Shown: piece by piece, positions 1-9,337 of the stretch | How the letters are laid out: every line of letters begins with the position of its first letter | Numbering within the stretch: position 1 is the stretch's first letter | Assembly: GCF_015234355.1 (NCBI RefSeq) | Contig: NZ_JADGMV010000004.1 | Coordinates: 62,001 to 126,000 of the forward strand | Direction of reading: 5' to 3' | Source of the DNA: Psychrobacter sp. NG25 | GTDB taxonomy: Bacteria > Pseudomonadota > Gammaproteobacteria > Pseudomonadales > Moraxellaceae | Length of the DNA: 64,000 nt | Translations under genes and position numbers: made by a program | Notes under the pieces: model-generated | What the model saw: only the letters and a program-made list of their open reading frames with translations | Databases searched by the model: none | Told to the model about the DNA's origin: nothing

Positions 1-526
1 AGCCAATGACGTGTGCAAATAGCTTGTCATAAGGGTAAGAGCGCGTTAGCTTACTCTGAATGCTGACACCACGGAAAAAGGGCTTACGTTCACTAAATTG
101 TGCCAGTTGTGCATCAGTCACGTCGATTTTGATCGTGACAGGGTCATTCTTGCTTTTGCTCAGGCGCGCCAAAATATCAGTGATGTCTTTTTCTGTCAGA
201 TCAAAAATAGGCGCGAGTAGCTGTAATGTACGCTCTGGTTTTTCGACTTCGTTAGGGCTTAACATCGCGGTAAATACGGGTTGATTGTCCGCGAGTATGA
301 CCCCGTTACGATCATAAATATAGCCGCGGCTAGGCGGTGCAGATATCAGCTTGATTCGATTGTTATCGGCTTGTGTTGTGTACTTGTCATGGGCATAGAC
401 TTGTAGGTAGCCATAACGCATTATCAGGCCGCCTAAGCCAATGAATATTAAAAATCCAAAGACAATAATACGACTGGTAAAAATTCGATTGACCTGATCA
501 GTGTTGGGAGTTATCGGTTTATTCAT
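1..526 (-). CDS. mrdA: Penicillin-binding protein 2, N-terminal part (runs off the window)
   Basis: Transpeptidase of the elongasome, which cross-links lateral-wall peptidoglycan in the periplasm. The minus-strand reading frame opens with ATG at 526 and stays open to the window edge, so only about 175 N-terminal residues are visible. They begin MNKPITPNTDQV, followed by one hydrophobic anchor around residues 18-37. Next comes the typical class B PBP pedestal start (Q-V-Y-A-H-D, then APPSRGYIYDRNGVILADN), which is the strongest evidence. The catalytic SxxK domain lies outside the window. The gene is transcribed away from everything else here. The PBP2 rather than PBP3 assignment rests on the short cytoplasmic tail and the 'NRIKLISAPPSRGYI' context. 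Confidence 0.9.
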   Translation of the reverse strand, partial: MNKPITPNTDQVNRIFTSRIIVFGFLIFIGLGGLIMRYGYLQVYAHDKYTTQADNNRIKLISAPPSRGYIYDRNGVILADNQPVFTAMLSPNEVEKPERTLQLLAPIFDLTEKDITDILARLSKSKNDPVTIKIDVTDAQLAQFSERKPFFRGVSIQSKLTRSYPYDKLFAHVIG

Positions 527-601
527 ATAAAGTCAGAGCCCAAACGGTCAGTAAGTCAATTAAAGAGAAATAAGATAGGCGGGGTCGTTAACCAAAGTGC
601 G

Positions 602-808
602 GTGAGCAAAAAGGATAATACAAAGGATTTCAAACACATAAGCGATATGGTTGGAAATGATGACATATACAATCTGTCTATAGATATTCGTTGTCACTTA
701 ATCACAAATTATAACAGAACAAACGCGAGGACGCAGTACTTCGCTGCCGGTTTTGTCTTTATTATTGGCATATCAATGATAGCTTATATTTCTGCATTTT
801 CCATCTGA
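602..808 (+). CDS. Possible small single-pass membrane protein
   Basis: An open frame of 68 codons with a GTG start lies between the divergent mrdA and DUF445 genes. The N-terminal 45 residues are polar and charged (KKDNTKDFKH). The last 22 or so form one hydrophobic segment (YFAAGFVFIIGISMIAYISA), so a C-terminally anchored small protein is possible. I see no convincing ribosome binding site before the GTG and recognise no family. It could be a chance frame. Confidence 0.3.
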   Translation: MSKKDNTKDFKHISDMVGNDDIYNLSIDIRCHLITNYNRTNARTQYFAAGFVFIIGISMIAYISAFSI

Positions 809-1006
809 TGTGAACGATAAAACGTGTCATGTCTAGTCACAACTTGGCTAGGGTCTACGTGTGCTAATGGATAGCAAGTATGCTAAAATCAGGCGGTTTA
901 TTTTATAGTCATTATTATGGGTAGAGCGTGTGTTTGTGCAGCGTTCTAATGTGCTAACGGTATGTTATTAGCAACGACAATCAACCTGTCAGGGACAAGA
1001 TAAGTC

Positions 1007-2338
1007 ATGGACACAACTTCATTGTGGCAGACGATAGCTGAGCACCCAGAGTTCTTTGCCATGCTAACCATTCCGCCGGTAACTGCATTCGTTACTTGGA
1101 TACATGTGTGGATGGCGCTCAAAATGCTGTTTTATCCGGTTAAGTTTTGGGGTATTCGTATTCCTAAATTTCCGTTTTTTGGGTTGCCGGGTATTGGCTG
1201 GCAAGGTATCGTGCCACGCAAAGCTGGCAAGATATCAGGTGTCATCGTTGATCAGACGCTGTCAAAACTGGGCTCACTTGATGAGTTCTTTCAGGCGATG
1301 GAACCTGAGCAGATGGCCGTCTTTATCACTGATACAGTCGATAAAAACCTTGAGGCACTGATTGATGAAATTATGCTGGATCATTCGCCTGCGCTGTGGG
1401 GCAATCTGCCTTATGCGTTAAAGCGTCGTGTCTATGCCCAAGCACACCAAGAGCTGCCCAATATTATGCAGTCGTTGGTGACAGACTTGACCCATAATGT
1501 CGAAGATTTGGTTGATATGCGTAAGATGATCGTCAACACGATGGAGAATGATCGTCGGTTGATGGTTAATATGTTTTTAAAGGTAGGCCAAAAAGAGATC
1601 GATTTTATTTGGCATATCAGTGCCTTGATCGGTTTGATTTTCGGTCTTATCCAAATGTTCATATTTTTGGTAGTGCCGCAGCATTGGACAGTGCCGTTTT
1701 TTGCAGCAATTTGGGGCTTTCTAACCAATTGGATTGCCATTTGGATGGTGTTCAATCCGGTCGAGCCACATTTTATCCCCTATGTTAAGTTTTTTACTGT
1801 ACAGAGCCATTTCCCATTTATAAAACCACAGATACCGCGTATTGATCGATACCGTCTACAAGGTGGTTTTATGAAACGTCAAGAGGAAGTCTCTGAGGTT
1901 TTTGCTGAGATTGTGGTAAAGGATTTGGTGACACTTGAAAACATCATGAATGAGATGATGTATGGTGACCGTGCTGTGCAAACGCGCGCGCTAATGAAGT
2001 CACATCTATATAAAGTGCTAGAGTCACCGGTGATTAGTACGACGTTGCGCGTAGGATTGGGTCGCCGTGAGTATGGCCAATTAAAAAACACGATTATAGA
2101 TAAATCCATTGTCGCAACGATGGTGCCGCTGCGCGATCCTGAGCTGAATGAGAGCCGAGCGAGCAAGATATTTGGACTGTTTCGTGACCGTATCCGTGCA
2201 TTGACGCCAAATGAGTTTCAAAATTTATTACGTCCCGCTTTTCGTGAAGACGAGATGACGCTGATTGTATTGGGTGGCCTGACGGGATTTTTGGCTGGTT
2301 GGCTGCACCTTATCTTGGTGTTTTTTCCATCGACTTAA
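1007..2338 (+). CDS. DUF445 family membrane protein
   Basis: Predicted inner-membrane protein of 443 residues. An N-terminal hydrophobic region (about residues 15-45) is followed by the conserved 'FYPVKFWGIRIPKFPFFGLPGIGWQGIVPRK' type block that marks DUF445/YheB-like proteins. A long helical, charged middle holds two closely spaced membrane segments (about 205-250), and there is a final hydrophobic hairpin at the C terminus. The molecular function is not established for the family. The ATG at 1007 has a weak AGGGA upstream. It stands alone, 233 nt before ccmF, and no terminator is evident between them. Confidence 0.8.
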   Translation: MDTTSLWQTIAEHPEFFAMLTIPPVTAFVTWIHVWMALKMLFYPVKFWGIRIPKFPFFGLPGIGWQGIVPRKAGKISGVIVDQTLSKLGSLDEFFQAMEPEQMAVFITDTVDKNLEALIDEIMLDHSPALWGNLPYALKRRVYAQAHQELPNIMQSLVTDLTHNVEDLVDMRKMIVNTMENDRRLMVNMFLKVGQKEIDFIWHISALIGLIFGLIQMFIFLVVPQHWTVPFFAAIWGFLTNWIAIWMVFNPVEPHFIPYVKFFTVQSHFPFIKPQIPRIDRYRLQGGFMKRQEEVSEVFAEIVVKDLVTLENIMNEMMYGDRAVQTRALMKSHLYKVLESPVISTTLRVGLGRREYGQLKNTIIDKSIVATMVPLRDPELNESRASKIFGLFRDRIRALTPNEFQNLLRPAFREDEMTLIVLGGLTGFLAGWLHLILVFFPST

Positions 2339-2571
2339 CCAGATATTAAATTTTATGCGCTTTATACACATCGCATACAGAGTGGATACAAAAACGTGAC
2401 AAGTTGGCGCTAATGTACCATGCTGTAAGCGTCTCAAGATGCAAGGTCTAGTGACGCTCACCATCGCAATCATAAATATAGCAGTCACAAATACTGGATG
2501 CTTATAACGTCTTAACATTCTAATCCATCAAATAAACTATGACCGTATCAAGGTAAACAAGGTTAGACCGT

Positions 2572-4602
2572 ATGTTAATCACAGAATTGGGTTATTTTGC
2601 CTTGCTCGCCGCCTTTATGTTGGCGATTTTGCAGGTAGTATTACCGACCATCGGTATCATGCGCGACCACGTTGCATGGCAGCGTCTAGCGCCAAGTTTG
2701 GCATGGGCACAGTTTGCTGCAATGATTACCTCATTTGCCGCGCTAATGGCAGGCTTTTATTACAATGACTTTAGCCTCGTCTATGTCACTCAACATTCTA
2801 ATACTCTGTTGCCTTGGTACTATAAGTTATCAGCAACGTGGGGCGGACACGAGGGTTCATTGCTGCTTTGGATGACCATTATGGCCACTTGGTGTGCGCT
2901 GGTATCTTATTTCAGCCGTGGTCTACCATTGTCTATGCGTGCGCGAGTCTTGGTGATATTAGCTGGCGTGCAGATGATGATGCTAGCGATGCTTATCTTT
3001 ACCTCATCGCCATTTGACCGTACATTGCCTAATTTACCTGTTGATGGTGCGGATCTAAATCCTGTGCTACAAGATTTTGGCTTGATTATTCATCCACCGA
3101 TGCTTTATATGGGCTATGTGGGTTTAGTCGTGCCATTTGCTTTTTGTATGGCGGCATTGTGGGAAGGCCGTTTAGATGCGGTATGGACACGTTGGTCGCG
3201 TCCATGGGCGCTAGCTGCTTGGGGCTTTTTAACCGTTGGTATCGCACTAGGCTCATGGTGGGCTTATTATGAGCTTGGCTGGGGTGGTTGGTGGTTCTGG
3301 GATCCAGTAGAGAATGCGTCACTGATGCCATGGCTGGCAGGTACGGCATTGCTACATTCGCTTGCTGTTACTGAAAAGCGCGGTGTGTTTAAGGCATGGA
3401 CTATTATGCTGGCGATTTTTGCCTTTGCACTCAGTTTACTGGGCACATTCCTGGTACGCTCAGGCGTGATTACCTCTGTGCATTCGTTTGCCGCTGATCC
3501 AACTCGTGGTCTTGTCATCTTGGTGATTCTTGGTGTGATTATCGGTGGTGGCCTGTTGATGTTTGCTGTACGCGGCTGGCGCTTGACGGTCGAAAGTCAG
3601 TATCAGTTAATTTCACGTGAGTCGTTCTTAGTTATTAATAACGTCATCCTTTTGATTTCGACTTTGGTCGTATTGCTCGGCACGCTATATCCTATTATTG
3701 CTGATTCCTTCAATTTAGGACAAGTATCTGTCGGCCCTCCGTATTTTAATGCGCTATTTGTCCCATTAACTTGGTTGATATTAGTCGCGATGGGTATGGG
3801 CTCCAATATACGCTGGAAAAAAGACAGCCGTCCGCTATTGGGCGCCGGAATGGTGATTGCGGCGAGTAGTGTTGTATTGGCAGCAGTTATTGCATATTTC
3901 ACTAGCCCGTCTGCGATGCTTAACATTGGTGTTACGTTGGCAGTCAGTTTTTGGGTACTGTTCTGGATGGTGGTGGATTTCAAAGACAAAACCAAAAATG
4001 CCCCGAGTTTTCTTAAAGGCTTACGTCAATTACGTCTGAGCTATTGGGGTCAACAGACTGCTCACGTTGGTGTGATTGTGGCAGTTATTGGTATTGCATT
4101 TACCAGCACGTTGAGTATCGAGCGGGATGTCGCGCTTGGACCAAATGACAGTGTTCATGTCCAAGGTTATGACTTTACAGTAAAAGGCTTTAGTGAAGTA
4201 AAAGGCAGTAACTTTGATGCCACACAAGCTGAAGTTGAGATAACCAAAGACGGTCAGGCGGTGACGACACTGTACCCTGACAAACGTAATTACATCATCA
4301 GCATGATGCCAATGACAGAAGCGGCTATTGATGCGAGTCTAATGCGTGATGTGTACGTAGCACTTGGCGAACCTATCGCAGAAGATAGTAACGAATGGGC
4401 CTTCCGTATCTACGTTAAACCGCTTATCCGTTGGATATGGCTTGGTGCTTTGATCATGGCATTTGGTGCGCTGTTGAGCATGCTGGATCACCGTTATCGC
4501 ATTAAGAAAGCCAAGACGCCTGCGCAAATTGCGGCAAGCAAATCAGGCTTTACGACAGTGACCGATTTGGATTCACCAGCAATAAAGATGGGGGATAAGT
4601 AA
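2572..4602 (+). CDS. ccmF: Cytochrome c haem lyase subunit CcmF
   Basis: Multi-pass inner-membrane protein (676 residues) that receives haem from holo-CcmE and, with CcmH/CcmI, ligates it to CXXCH apocytochromes on the periplasmic side. The tryptophan-rich haem-handling motif WGGWWFWDPVENASLMPWL sits at about residues 234-252. Conserved early blocks include WGGHEGSLLLW and HPPMLYMGYVG, and roughly 14 hydrophobic segments can be traced. A large soluble segment near 500-600 precedes the last membrane helix. Length is normal for CcmF/NrfE. Its stop codon overlaps the ccmG start (TAATG around 4600), so it heads a translationally coupled ccmFGHI operon. The ccmABCDE half of the system is not next to it. 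Confidence 0.96.
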   Translation: MLITELGYFALLAAFMLAILQVVLPTIGIMRDHVAWQRLAPSLAWAQFAAMITSFAALMAGFYYNDFSLVYVTQHSNTLLPWYYKLSATWGGHEGSLLLWMTIMATWCALVSYFSRGLPLSMRARVLVILAGVQMMMLAMLIFTSSPFDRTLPNLPVDGADLNPVLQDFGLIIHPPMLYMGYVGLVVPFAFCMAALWEGRLDAVWTRWSRPWALAAWGFLTVGIALGSWWAYYELGWGGWWFWDPVENASLMPWLAGTALLHSLAVTEKRGVFKAWTIMLAIFAFALSLLGTFLVRSGVITSVHSFAADPTRGLVILVILGVIIGGGLLMFAVRGWRLTVESQYQLISRESFLVINNVILLISTLVVLLGTLYPIIADSFNLGQVSVGPPYFNALFVPLTWLILVAMGMGSNIRWKKDSRPLLGAGMVIAASSVVLAAVIAYFTSPSAMLNIGVTLAVSFWVLFWMVVDFKDKTKNAPSFLKGLRQLRLSYWGQQTAHVGVIVAVIGIAFTSTLSIERDVALGPNDSVHVQGYDFTVKGFSEVKGSNFDATQAEVEITKDGQAVTTLYPDKRNYIISMMPMTEAAIDASLMRDVYVALGEPIAEDSNEWAFRIYVKPLIRWIWLGALIMAFGALLSMLDHRYRIKKAKTPAQIAASKSGFTTVTDLDSPAIKMGDK

Positions 4603-5261
4603 TGAGTACATCAAATCATTCTTCTGACCCAAGTCCGAAAAAAGACAAGGCAAGCAACACAAAAACCATGAACAAAAAACAGCTTAAGTTATGGTTTGTT
4701 ATTCCGTTAATTGTATTCCTTGGTTTTGTCGTCATGTTATATATGCGTTTGGGTAAACCAACGGATATCGTTACCAATACGGCACTTGAGCGCCCAGTAC
4801 CAACGTTTGAGCTGCCACTGTTATCAGACACTAGCCGCATCATGACCAATGAGAATTTGCCTGATAAGCCGTTTTTGATGAACATTTGGGGCTCTTGGTG
4901 TCCAACCTGTATCATTGAGCACCCGTTTTTAATGCAATTAGAAGAGCGCGGTGTCAACCTGATCGGTGTCAATTATAAAGACGATATTGGCGATGCGTTA
5001 GGGTACTTAAACCGAGGTGGTGATCCGTTCTCGATGTCCATTCAGGATTTGTCTGGTCAGTTTGCATTAGACTTGGGTTTGACGGGTGCGCCTGAGACTT
5101 TCATCGTCGATGGTGAGGGTATTATTCGTCAGCATATTATCGGTGAGATCAATGAAAGCAACTGGCAAAGTCGTATCACGCCTTGCTTGATGGTACTCAA
5201 TGAAGCCAATGATAAAAATATCAGTCCAGAGCTTAGTCAGGTTCAGGAGGCGTGTCAATGA
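4602..5261 (+). CDS. ccmG: Thiol:disulfide interchange protein CcmG/DsbE
   Basis: Membrane-tethered periplasmic thioredoxin of 219 residues that keeps apocytochrome haem-binding cysteines reduced. After a lysine-rich cytoplasmic tail there is one membrane anchor (about 31-47). The thioredoxin fold follows, with redox motif W-C-P-T-C (Cys100, Cys103) in NIWGSWCPTCIIEHP. The cis-Pro region G-A-P-E-T-F matches the DsbE class. The N-terminal tail is longer than in Escherichia coli CcmG, and is polar and poorly conserved in appearance. The start overlaps the ccmF stop, and the stop overlaps the ccmH start. Confidence 0.95.
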   Translation: MSTSNHSSDPSPKKDKASNTKTMNKKQLKLWFVIPLIVFLGFVVMLYMRLGKPTDIVTNTALERPVPTFELPLLSDTSRIMTNENLPDKPFLMNIWGSWCPTCIIEHPFLMQLEERGVNLIGVNYKDDIGDALGYLNRGGDPFSMSIQDLSGQFALDLGLTGAPETFIVDGEGIIRQHIIGEINESNWQSRITPCLMVLNEANDKNISPELSQVQEACQ

Positions 5262-5821
5262 TCGCTTATCAAATAAAGAAGGCGACGCTACAGTTAGCAG
5301 GCTTTATCATTGCTTGTCTCTTAAGTATTAGCAGTTATGCTGCAATTGAGGTCTATGACTTTGATTCTCCGCAGCAAGAAGCTCAGTATCGTGGTCTCAT
5401 TGAAGAGTTTCGTTGCCCCAAATGTCAAAATCAAAATTTAGCAGGTTCTGATGCACCAATTGCTCAAGACTTAAAGCAAAAAACGTATGATCTGATAAAA
5501 GATGGTCGTAGTGATGGTGAGATTCGCGCTTATATGCAGGAGCGTTATGGCGACTTTATTAGTTATAAGCCGCCTGTACGTCCATCAACGTGGATTTTAT
5601 GGTTTTTTCCGCCATTATTGCTCATCATTTTGGTTGCAGGTTGGTTCTGGCAAAGCAAACGACGTCAGCTTGTGGCGAGCGGGGAGAGTGGGTTGACAGT
5701 AAATAGTACTGCCACAGCGCTATCTTCTGCCGAAAAAGCTGAACTTGATCGCTTGTTATCACGCGCTGAGAGCGATGATAAGAAAGATCATGACATCACA
5801 AGTCTCGAGGACAAAAAATGA
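5258..5821 (+). CDS. ccmH: Cytochrome c maturation protein CcmH (CcmL-type)
   Basis: Periplasm-facing thiol-disulfide protein that presents reduced apocytochrome to CcmF. A signal/anchor is followed by the signature RCPKCQNQN with Cys53 and Cys56, the family's defining redox pair. A C-terminal membrane helix (WILWFFPPLLLIILVAGWFW) and a polar tail come after. I place the start at ATG 5258 rather than the in-frame GTG at 5252, because the ribosome binding site CAGGAGG ends at 5250: 7 nt from the ATG but only 1 nt from the GTG. This ATG forms an ATGA overlap with the ccmG stop. The downstream ATGA overlap couples it to ccmI. Confidence 0.94.
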   Translation: MIAYQIKKATLQLAGFIIACLLSISSYAAIEVYDFDSPQQEAQYRGLIEEFRCPKCQNQNLAGSDAPIAQDLKQKTYDLIKDGRSDGEIRAYMQERYGDFISYKPPVRPSTWILWFFPPLLLIILVAGWFWQSKRRQLVASGESGLTVNSTATALSSAEKAELDRLLSRAESDDKKDHDITSLEDKK

Positions 5822-7098
5822 CCATATTCTCTACTGTGGGCTTATTTATTGCTCTAAGCTTACTTACAGCCTTAATACTTGCTGTGATTACTATCATACC
5901 GTGGTTAAGATCGCCTCGTTCACAAGAAAAACAAGTAGACAATCAGCTATTAGATATCAACGTTGCGGTGTTCCGCGAGCGTTTAGCAGAGCTAAAAACC
6001 GATAAAGATAGTGGCACTATTGACGACAGTCACTATGAAAATCAAAAGCTTGAGCTTGAGCGTCAGCTGTTAGATGCTCAGCGTGAAGTCACACCGATGG
6101 TCACACCTGGCATCAAGAGTCGCCTGATTATTATCGTTTGGGTGCCTGTGTTGTCGGCTATGGCGTATGTTATGGTCGGCGATCGTACTCCTGTGTTTGA
6201 GCTGTGGGCAGCCGAAGACAAAGTCAGCCAAGTAGCTGATGACTTACTAACTGGTAAGATTGATCAGCCACCTGCTTGGGCAATCGAAGATGGTCAGCAG
6301 CTGATTAGTGCTATGCAAACCAATGTCTATCGCCATGCCGATGATCCCAATCGCTGGATGCGCCTATCGGAGCTGTTCTTATCATTAGAAGCGACCGATT
6401 CGGCACTAGAGGCTTTGTCACGCGCTTATCGTTTAACACCAGACAATGAAGAAATCGCGACTACTTACGCACAGATTAGCTTTTTTGCTAATAAAGGTCA
6501 GTTAGATTCTAATACTCGCCGAGTGCTAGAGGGCGTATTGGCCAAAAATCCTGCGCATGAAGGCGCGCAAATGCTCATGGCAATGGGTGAGGCACGCAGT
6601 AGTAACTTTGATCAAGCACAAGGCTGGATTAGACGTCTACGCGAGAGCATTTCTGCCAAGCCTGGCGACCATACTCAAGCGCTATCGAGTTTGGATGAGT
6701 TAAGTGCCAGTGTGAGTGCTCAGAAGCAGCAAGCGTCTGAAGGGGTTGAAGTCACTGTGAAAATCAATGCAAGTCTGTTGCCATTGGTCAAGGCTGACGA
6801 CGTGCTATTTGTGGCAATACGTGACGTGAATGGTGGTCCGCCATTTGCAGCTAAGCGTTTACCGATTAGTGTCATTAAGCAAGGTGAAGCCAATATTAGC
6901 CTAAGTGATTTGGATGCTATGATGCCTGAACGTACTTTGAAGTCTGCTCGAGACGAGAAGGTGCAATTAGCAGTCATCGCACGCATCAGTCATAGCGGTA
7001 CTGCTAGTGCTGAATCAGGTGACTTGTCAGGCAATCCAGTCGTGATTGGCGCTGAACAAACTGAGGTCAATGTAGACATTAATCAGCAAATCCCTTAG
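5818..7098 (+). CDS. ccmI: Cytochrome c biogenesis protein CcmI (TPR)
   Basis: Apocytochrome c chaperone of the CcmFHI haem ligation complex (426 residues). A first membrane segment lies at about residues 6-26, a cytoplasmic helical hairpin region follows (VFRERLAELKTDKDSG, typical of CcmI), and a second membrane segment lies near 103-122. Beyond that is a periplasmic TPR domain (about 140-280: DPNRWMRLSELFLSLEATDSALEALSRAYRLTP). A beta-rich C-terminal domain ends the protein (about 305-426: KINASLLPLVKADDVLFVAIRD). It is the last gene of ccmFGHI. The next gene, adk, starts 217 nt later. Confidence 0.92.
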   Translation: MTIFSTVGLFIALSLLTALILAVITIIPWLRSPRSQEKQVDNQLLDINVAVFRERLAELKTDKDSGTIDDSHYENQKLELERQLLDAQREVTPMVTPGIKSRLIIIVWVPVLSAMAYVMVGDRTPVFELWAAEDKVSQVADDLLTGKIDQPPAWAIEDGQQLISAMQTNVYRHADDPNRWMRLSELFLSLEATDSALEALSRAYRLTPDNEEIATTYAQISFFANKGQLDSNTRRVLEGVLAKNPAHEGAQMLMAMGEARSSNFDQAQGWIRRLRESISAKPGDHTQALSSLDELSASVSAQKQQASEGVEVTVKINASLLPLVKADDVLFVAIRDVNGGPPFAAKRLPISVIKQGEANISLSDLDAMMPERTLKSARDEKVQLAVIARISHSGTASAESGDLSGNPVVIGAEQTEVNVDINQQIP

Positions 7099-7315
7099 TC
7101 TGTTTATCTGTTGCTAGCACCTATGATATAAGCGCTGTTGTCCGATATAGCAGCATGCAACAGTATTATATGAACAGGTAAGTCATCGCAACTTATCGCC
7201 CCAAATAATTAAAATACTTGAGCTTTGCAAGGCCACAATGTAAGGTAGCCTTGCAAACAACCAATCCCAACGTTGTATTAGTCCCAAAATCCTATTTATT
7301 AAGGAGAATCGTATA

Positions 7316-7972
7316 ATGATGCGTATTATTTTGCTAGGTCCACCAGGCGCCGGTAAAGGTACCCAAGCCCAGTTCATTTCGAAAGAATATGATATCCCGC
7401 AAATCTCAACTGGCGATATGCTGCGTGCAGCAATCAAAGAGGGTAGCGAGCTTGGTAAAAAAGCCAAAGATATCATGAATGCTGGTGGCTTGGTTTCTGA
7501 TGACCTTATCATTAACCTAGTGAAAGAACGTATCGCTAAGCCTGATTGTGTCAATGGTTGTATCTTTGATGGTTTCCCACGTACGATTCCACAAGCCCAA
7601 GCGCTTGCAGATGCTGACGTTGCTATCAATCATGTGGTTGAAATCAGCGTTCCTGATGATGAAATCGTCAACCGTCTGTCTGGTCGCCGCCAGCATCCAG
7701 GCTCAGGTCGCGTTTATCACGTCCATCACAATCCACCTAAGCAAGACGGCCTTGATGATGTGACTGGCGAAGCGTTAATCCAGCGTGAAGATGATAAAGA
7801 ATCTACGATTCGTGATCGTCTAGCGACTTATCATGAGCAGACATCTGCACTTGTTGGTTTTTATCAAGATAAAGCCAAAGAAGGTGCTGATGCGCCTAAG
7901 TATGATAAGTTCGATGGTACTCAAGGTATCGATGATGTGAAGCAACAAATCTTATCAGCTCTAAAAGGCTAA
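7316..7972 (+). CDS. adk: Adenylate kinase
   Basis: Cytoplasmic enzyme interconverting AMP + ATP and 2 ADP (218 residues). It has the P-loop GPPGAGKGT near the N terminus, the AMP-binding '[17 protein letters not shown]', the 'DGFPRT' motif, and a LID domain (about 122-160) lacking zinc cysteines, as in Gram-negative long-form enzymes. A strong AAGGAG (7301-7306) precedes two adjacent ATGs at 7316 and 7319. The second gives the canonical [10 protein letters not shown] start, so either may be used. It is monocistronic, with its own hairpin terminator. Confidence 0.97.
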   Translation: MMRIILLGPPGAGKGTQAQFISKEYDIPQISTGDMLRAAIKEGSELGKKAKDIMNAGGLVSDDLIINLVKERIAKPDCVNGCIFDGFPRTIPQAQALADADVAINHVVEISVPDDEIVNRLSGRRQHPGSGRVYHVHHNPPKQDGLDDVTGEALIQREDDKESTIRDRLATYHEQTSALVGFYQDKAKEGADAPKYDKFDGTQGIDDVKQQILSALKG

Positions 7973-8006
7973 TCGCTTATTATAGATTGTTGATAGCATT
8001 ATCTAA

Positions 8007-8042
8007 GACCCTGCTAATTATTCATTAGTAGGGTCTTTTTTA
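8007..8042 (+). terminator. Rho-independent terminator of adk
   Basis: A 12-bp stem (GACCCTGCTAAT / ATTAGTAGGGTC, one wobble) with a 5-nt loop is followed directly by a run of T, 35 nt after the adk stop. Confidence 0.9.
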
Positions 8043-8096
8043 TGCCTCACTATAAAGAAAAGTATTCCTACAAAGATAAGTGACCAATAGGGTATA

Positions 8097-8133
8097 AAAA
8101 AGCCGCTTACTCATTATAAGTAAACGGCTTTTA
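8097..8133 (-). terminator. Terminator of secB
   Basis: The hairpin AAAGCCG.TTAC / GTAA.CGGCTTT (arms about 8099-8110 and 8120-8131) has A/T runs on both sides. On the minus strand it ends in TTTTTTA, just past secB. It can work in both directions and insulates the convergent adk. Confidence 0.85.
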
Positions 8134-8168
8134 AATACTGCTATATCAATACGTAATCAAGCTAAAGC

Positions 8169-8621
8169 TTATGCATTACCTTGAGCATCAACTTGCGCTT
8201 GCTGCTGGCTTTGCGCGTAAGCTTGATCAAAGTTTACAGGTGCTAGTAGCAATTGTGGGAAACTACCACGTGTCACGATGTCACTGATGACTTCACGAGC
8301 GTATGGGAATAGCACGTTAGGGCAGTAGGCACCCAAGATTTGACCGATTTGGTCTTCTGGAATGTCTTTTAATAAGAAAATACCCGCTTGATGAACTTCA
8401 GCGATAAAGGCTGCTTCATCAGCATTTTTAGCCGTAACGCTCACGGTCAAAATGATTTGATAATGATCATCATCAAGCTTTTCAGCATTGCTAGATAGGT
8501 TGATATCAAGCTCTGGGTTCCACTCTTTGGTGAATACACCAGCGCCTGGCACTTCAAGTGACATGTCTTTTACATAGATGCGTTCTAGTGCCAATTGTGG
8601 TTGTGCTTGTTCGTCAGCCAT
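8169..8621 (-). CDS. secB: Protein-export chaperone SecB
   Basis: Tetrameric cytoplasmic chaperone that holds preproteins unfolded and hands them to SecA (150 residues). Recognised by [17 protein letters not shown], the '[12 protein letters not shown]' strand, 'HQAGIF', and '[36 protein letters not shown]'. The start at 8621 has a GAGGAG box 5 nt upstream. It is the last gene of the conserved rhodanese-grxC-secB run, although 183 nt separate it from grxC. Confidence 0.97.
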   Translation of the reverse strand: MADEQAQPQLALERIYVKDMSLEVPGAGVFTKEWNPELDINLSSNAEKLDDDHYQIILTVSVTAKNADEAAFIAEVHQAGIFLLKDIPEDQIGQILGAYCPNVLFPYAREVISDIVTRGSFPQLLLAPVNFDQAYAQSQQQAQVDAQGNA

Positions 8622-8804
8622 GGTAACTCCTCTAAAATTGAATCAAATAATTGGGAAAATGGTCATTTTAATCAAAGTTCATTGTAATATAAATCGAGAC
8701 TGAATCTCGACATTTTTATCAATACTTTTTATTGCTAGTCTTGAACCTACCTCTTTCTCTCTATCTTTGTATAAGCTGAGGTGGGTTCAAAAACAGGCAG
8801 CAGA

Positions 8805-9068
8805 TTAACCCGCTAATAGCTCGTCAAGTTTGCCTTGTTGGTTCATCTGATTGAGCTCGTCGAAACCACCGACAAAGGTATCACCAACGAAGATTTGTGG
8901 CACCGTGCGATAGTTATTGGTTTTTTTCATTAATGCTTGGCGCTCTTCGCTACTGATGTCATGCATGCCAATCTCTTCATAAGCAACGCCCTTTGTTTTT
9001 AGCAGTTGTTTGGCGTTTGAACAGTATGGGCAGATAGGGGTCGTGTAGACTTTCACAGATACGGTCAT
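8805..9068 (-). CDS. grxC: Glutaredoxin 3
   Basis: Small dithiol glutaredoxin (87 residues) that reduces disulfides with glutathione in the cytoplasm. The active site is C-P-Y-C (Cys13, Cys16) within VYTTPICPYCSNAK, the TVPQIF cis-Pro element binds GSH, and GGFDELNQMNQQGKL closes the fold. AAGGA stands 6 nt before the ATG. It lies between the rhodanese gene and secB, an order found in many gammaproteobacteria. Confidence 0.97.
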   Translation of the reverse strand: MTVSVKVYTTPICPYCSNAKQLLKTKGVAYEEIGMHDISSEERQALMKKTNNYRTVPQIFVGDTFVGGFDELNQMNQQGKLDELLAG

Positions 9069-9240
9069 GATGAATCCTTATTTATTGGTTTAGAAGGTAA
9101 ACGTTTTATTGTAATCCGTTACCAGCACATAAATTGATATTAAAAATATATTTGGTGATGCTCATTATTAAAGTGGGGATGAGCATATCAAATTCAAGAT
9201 GCTGGCGCATAAAAGCGCTGAGGGTAGCATAAATGTCACA

Positions 9241-9274
9241 AAAAAAAGACACCCATCGATAAGGTGTCTTTTTT
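9241..9274. terminator. Bidirectional hairpin between rhodanese gene and grxC
   Basis: Arms AAAAAAGACACC (9242-9253) and GGTGTCTTTTTT (9262-9273) enclose a short loop, with T runs in both directions. On the minus strand it follows the rhodanese gene, so grxC probably has its own promoter or is reached by readthrough. Confidence 0.85.
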
Positions 9275-9337
9275 AGCGTATCAATCAGATATCAATCCAT
9301 GCTCGCTGAGCATTTTTCTAAATAGTCATAAGATTTG

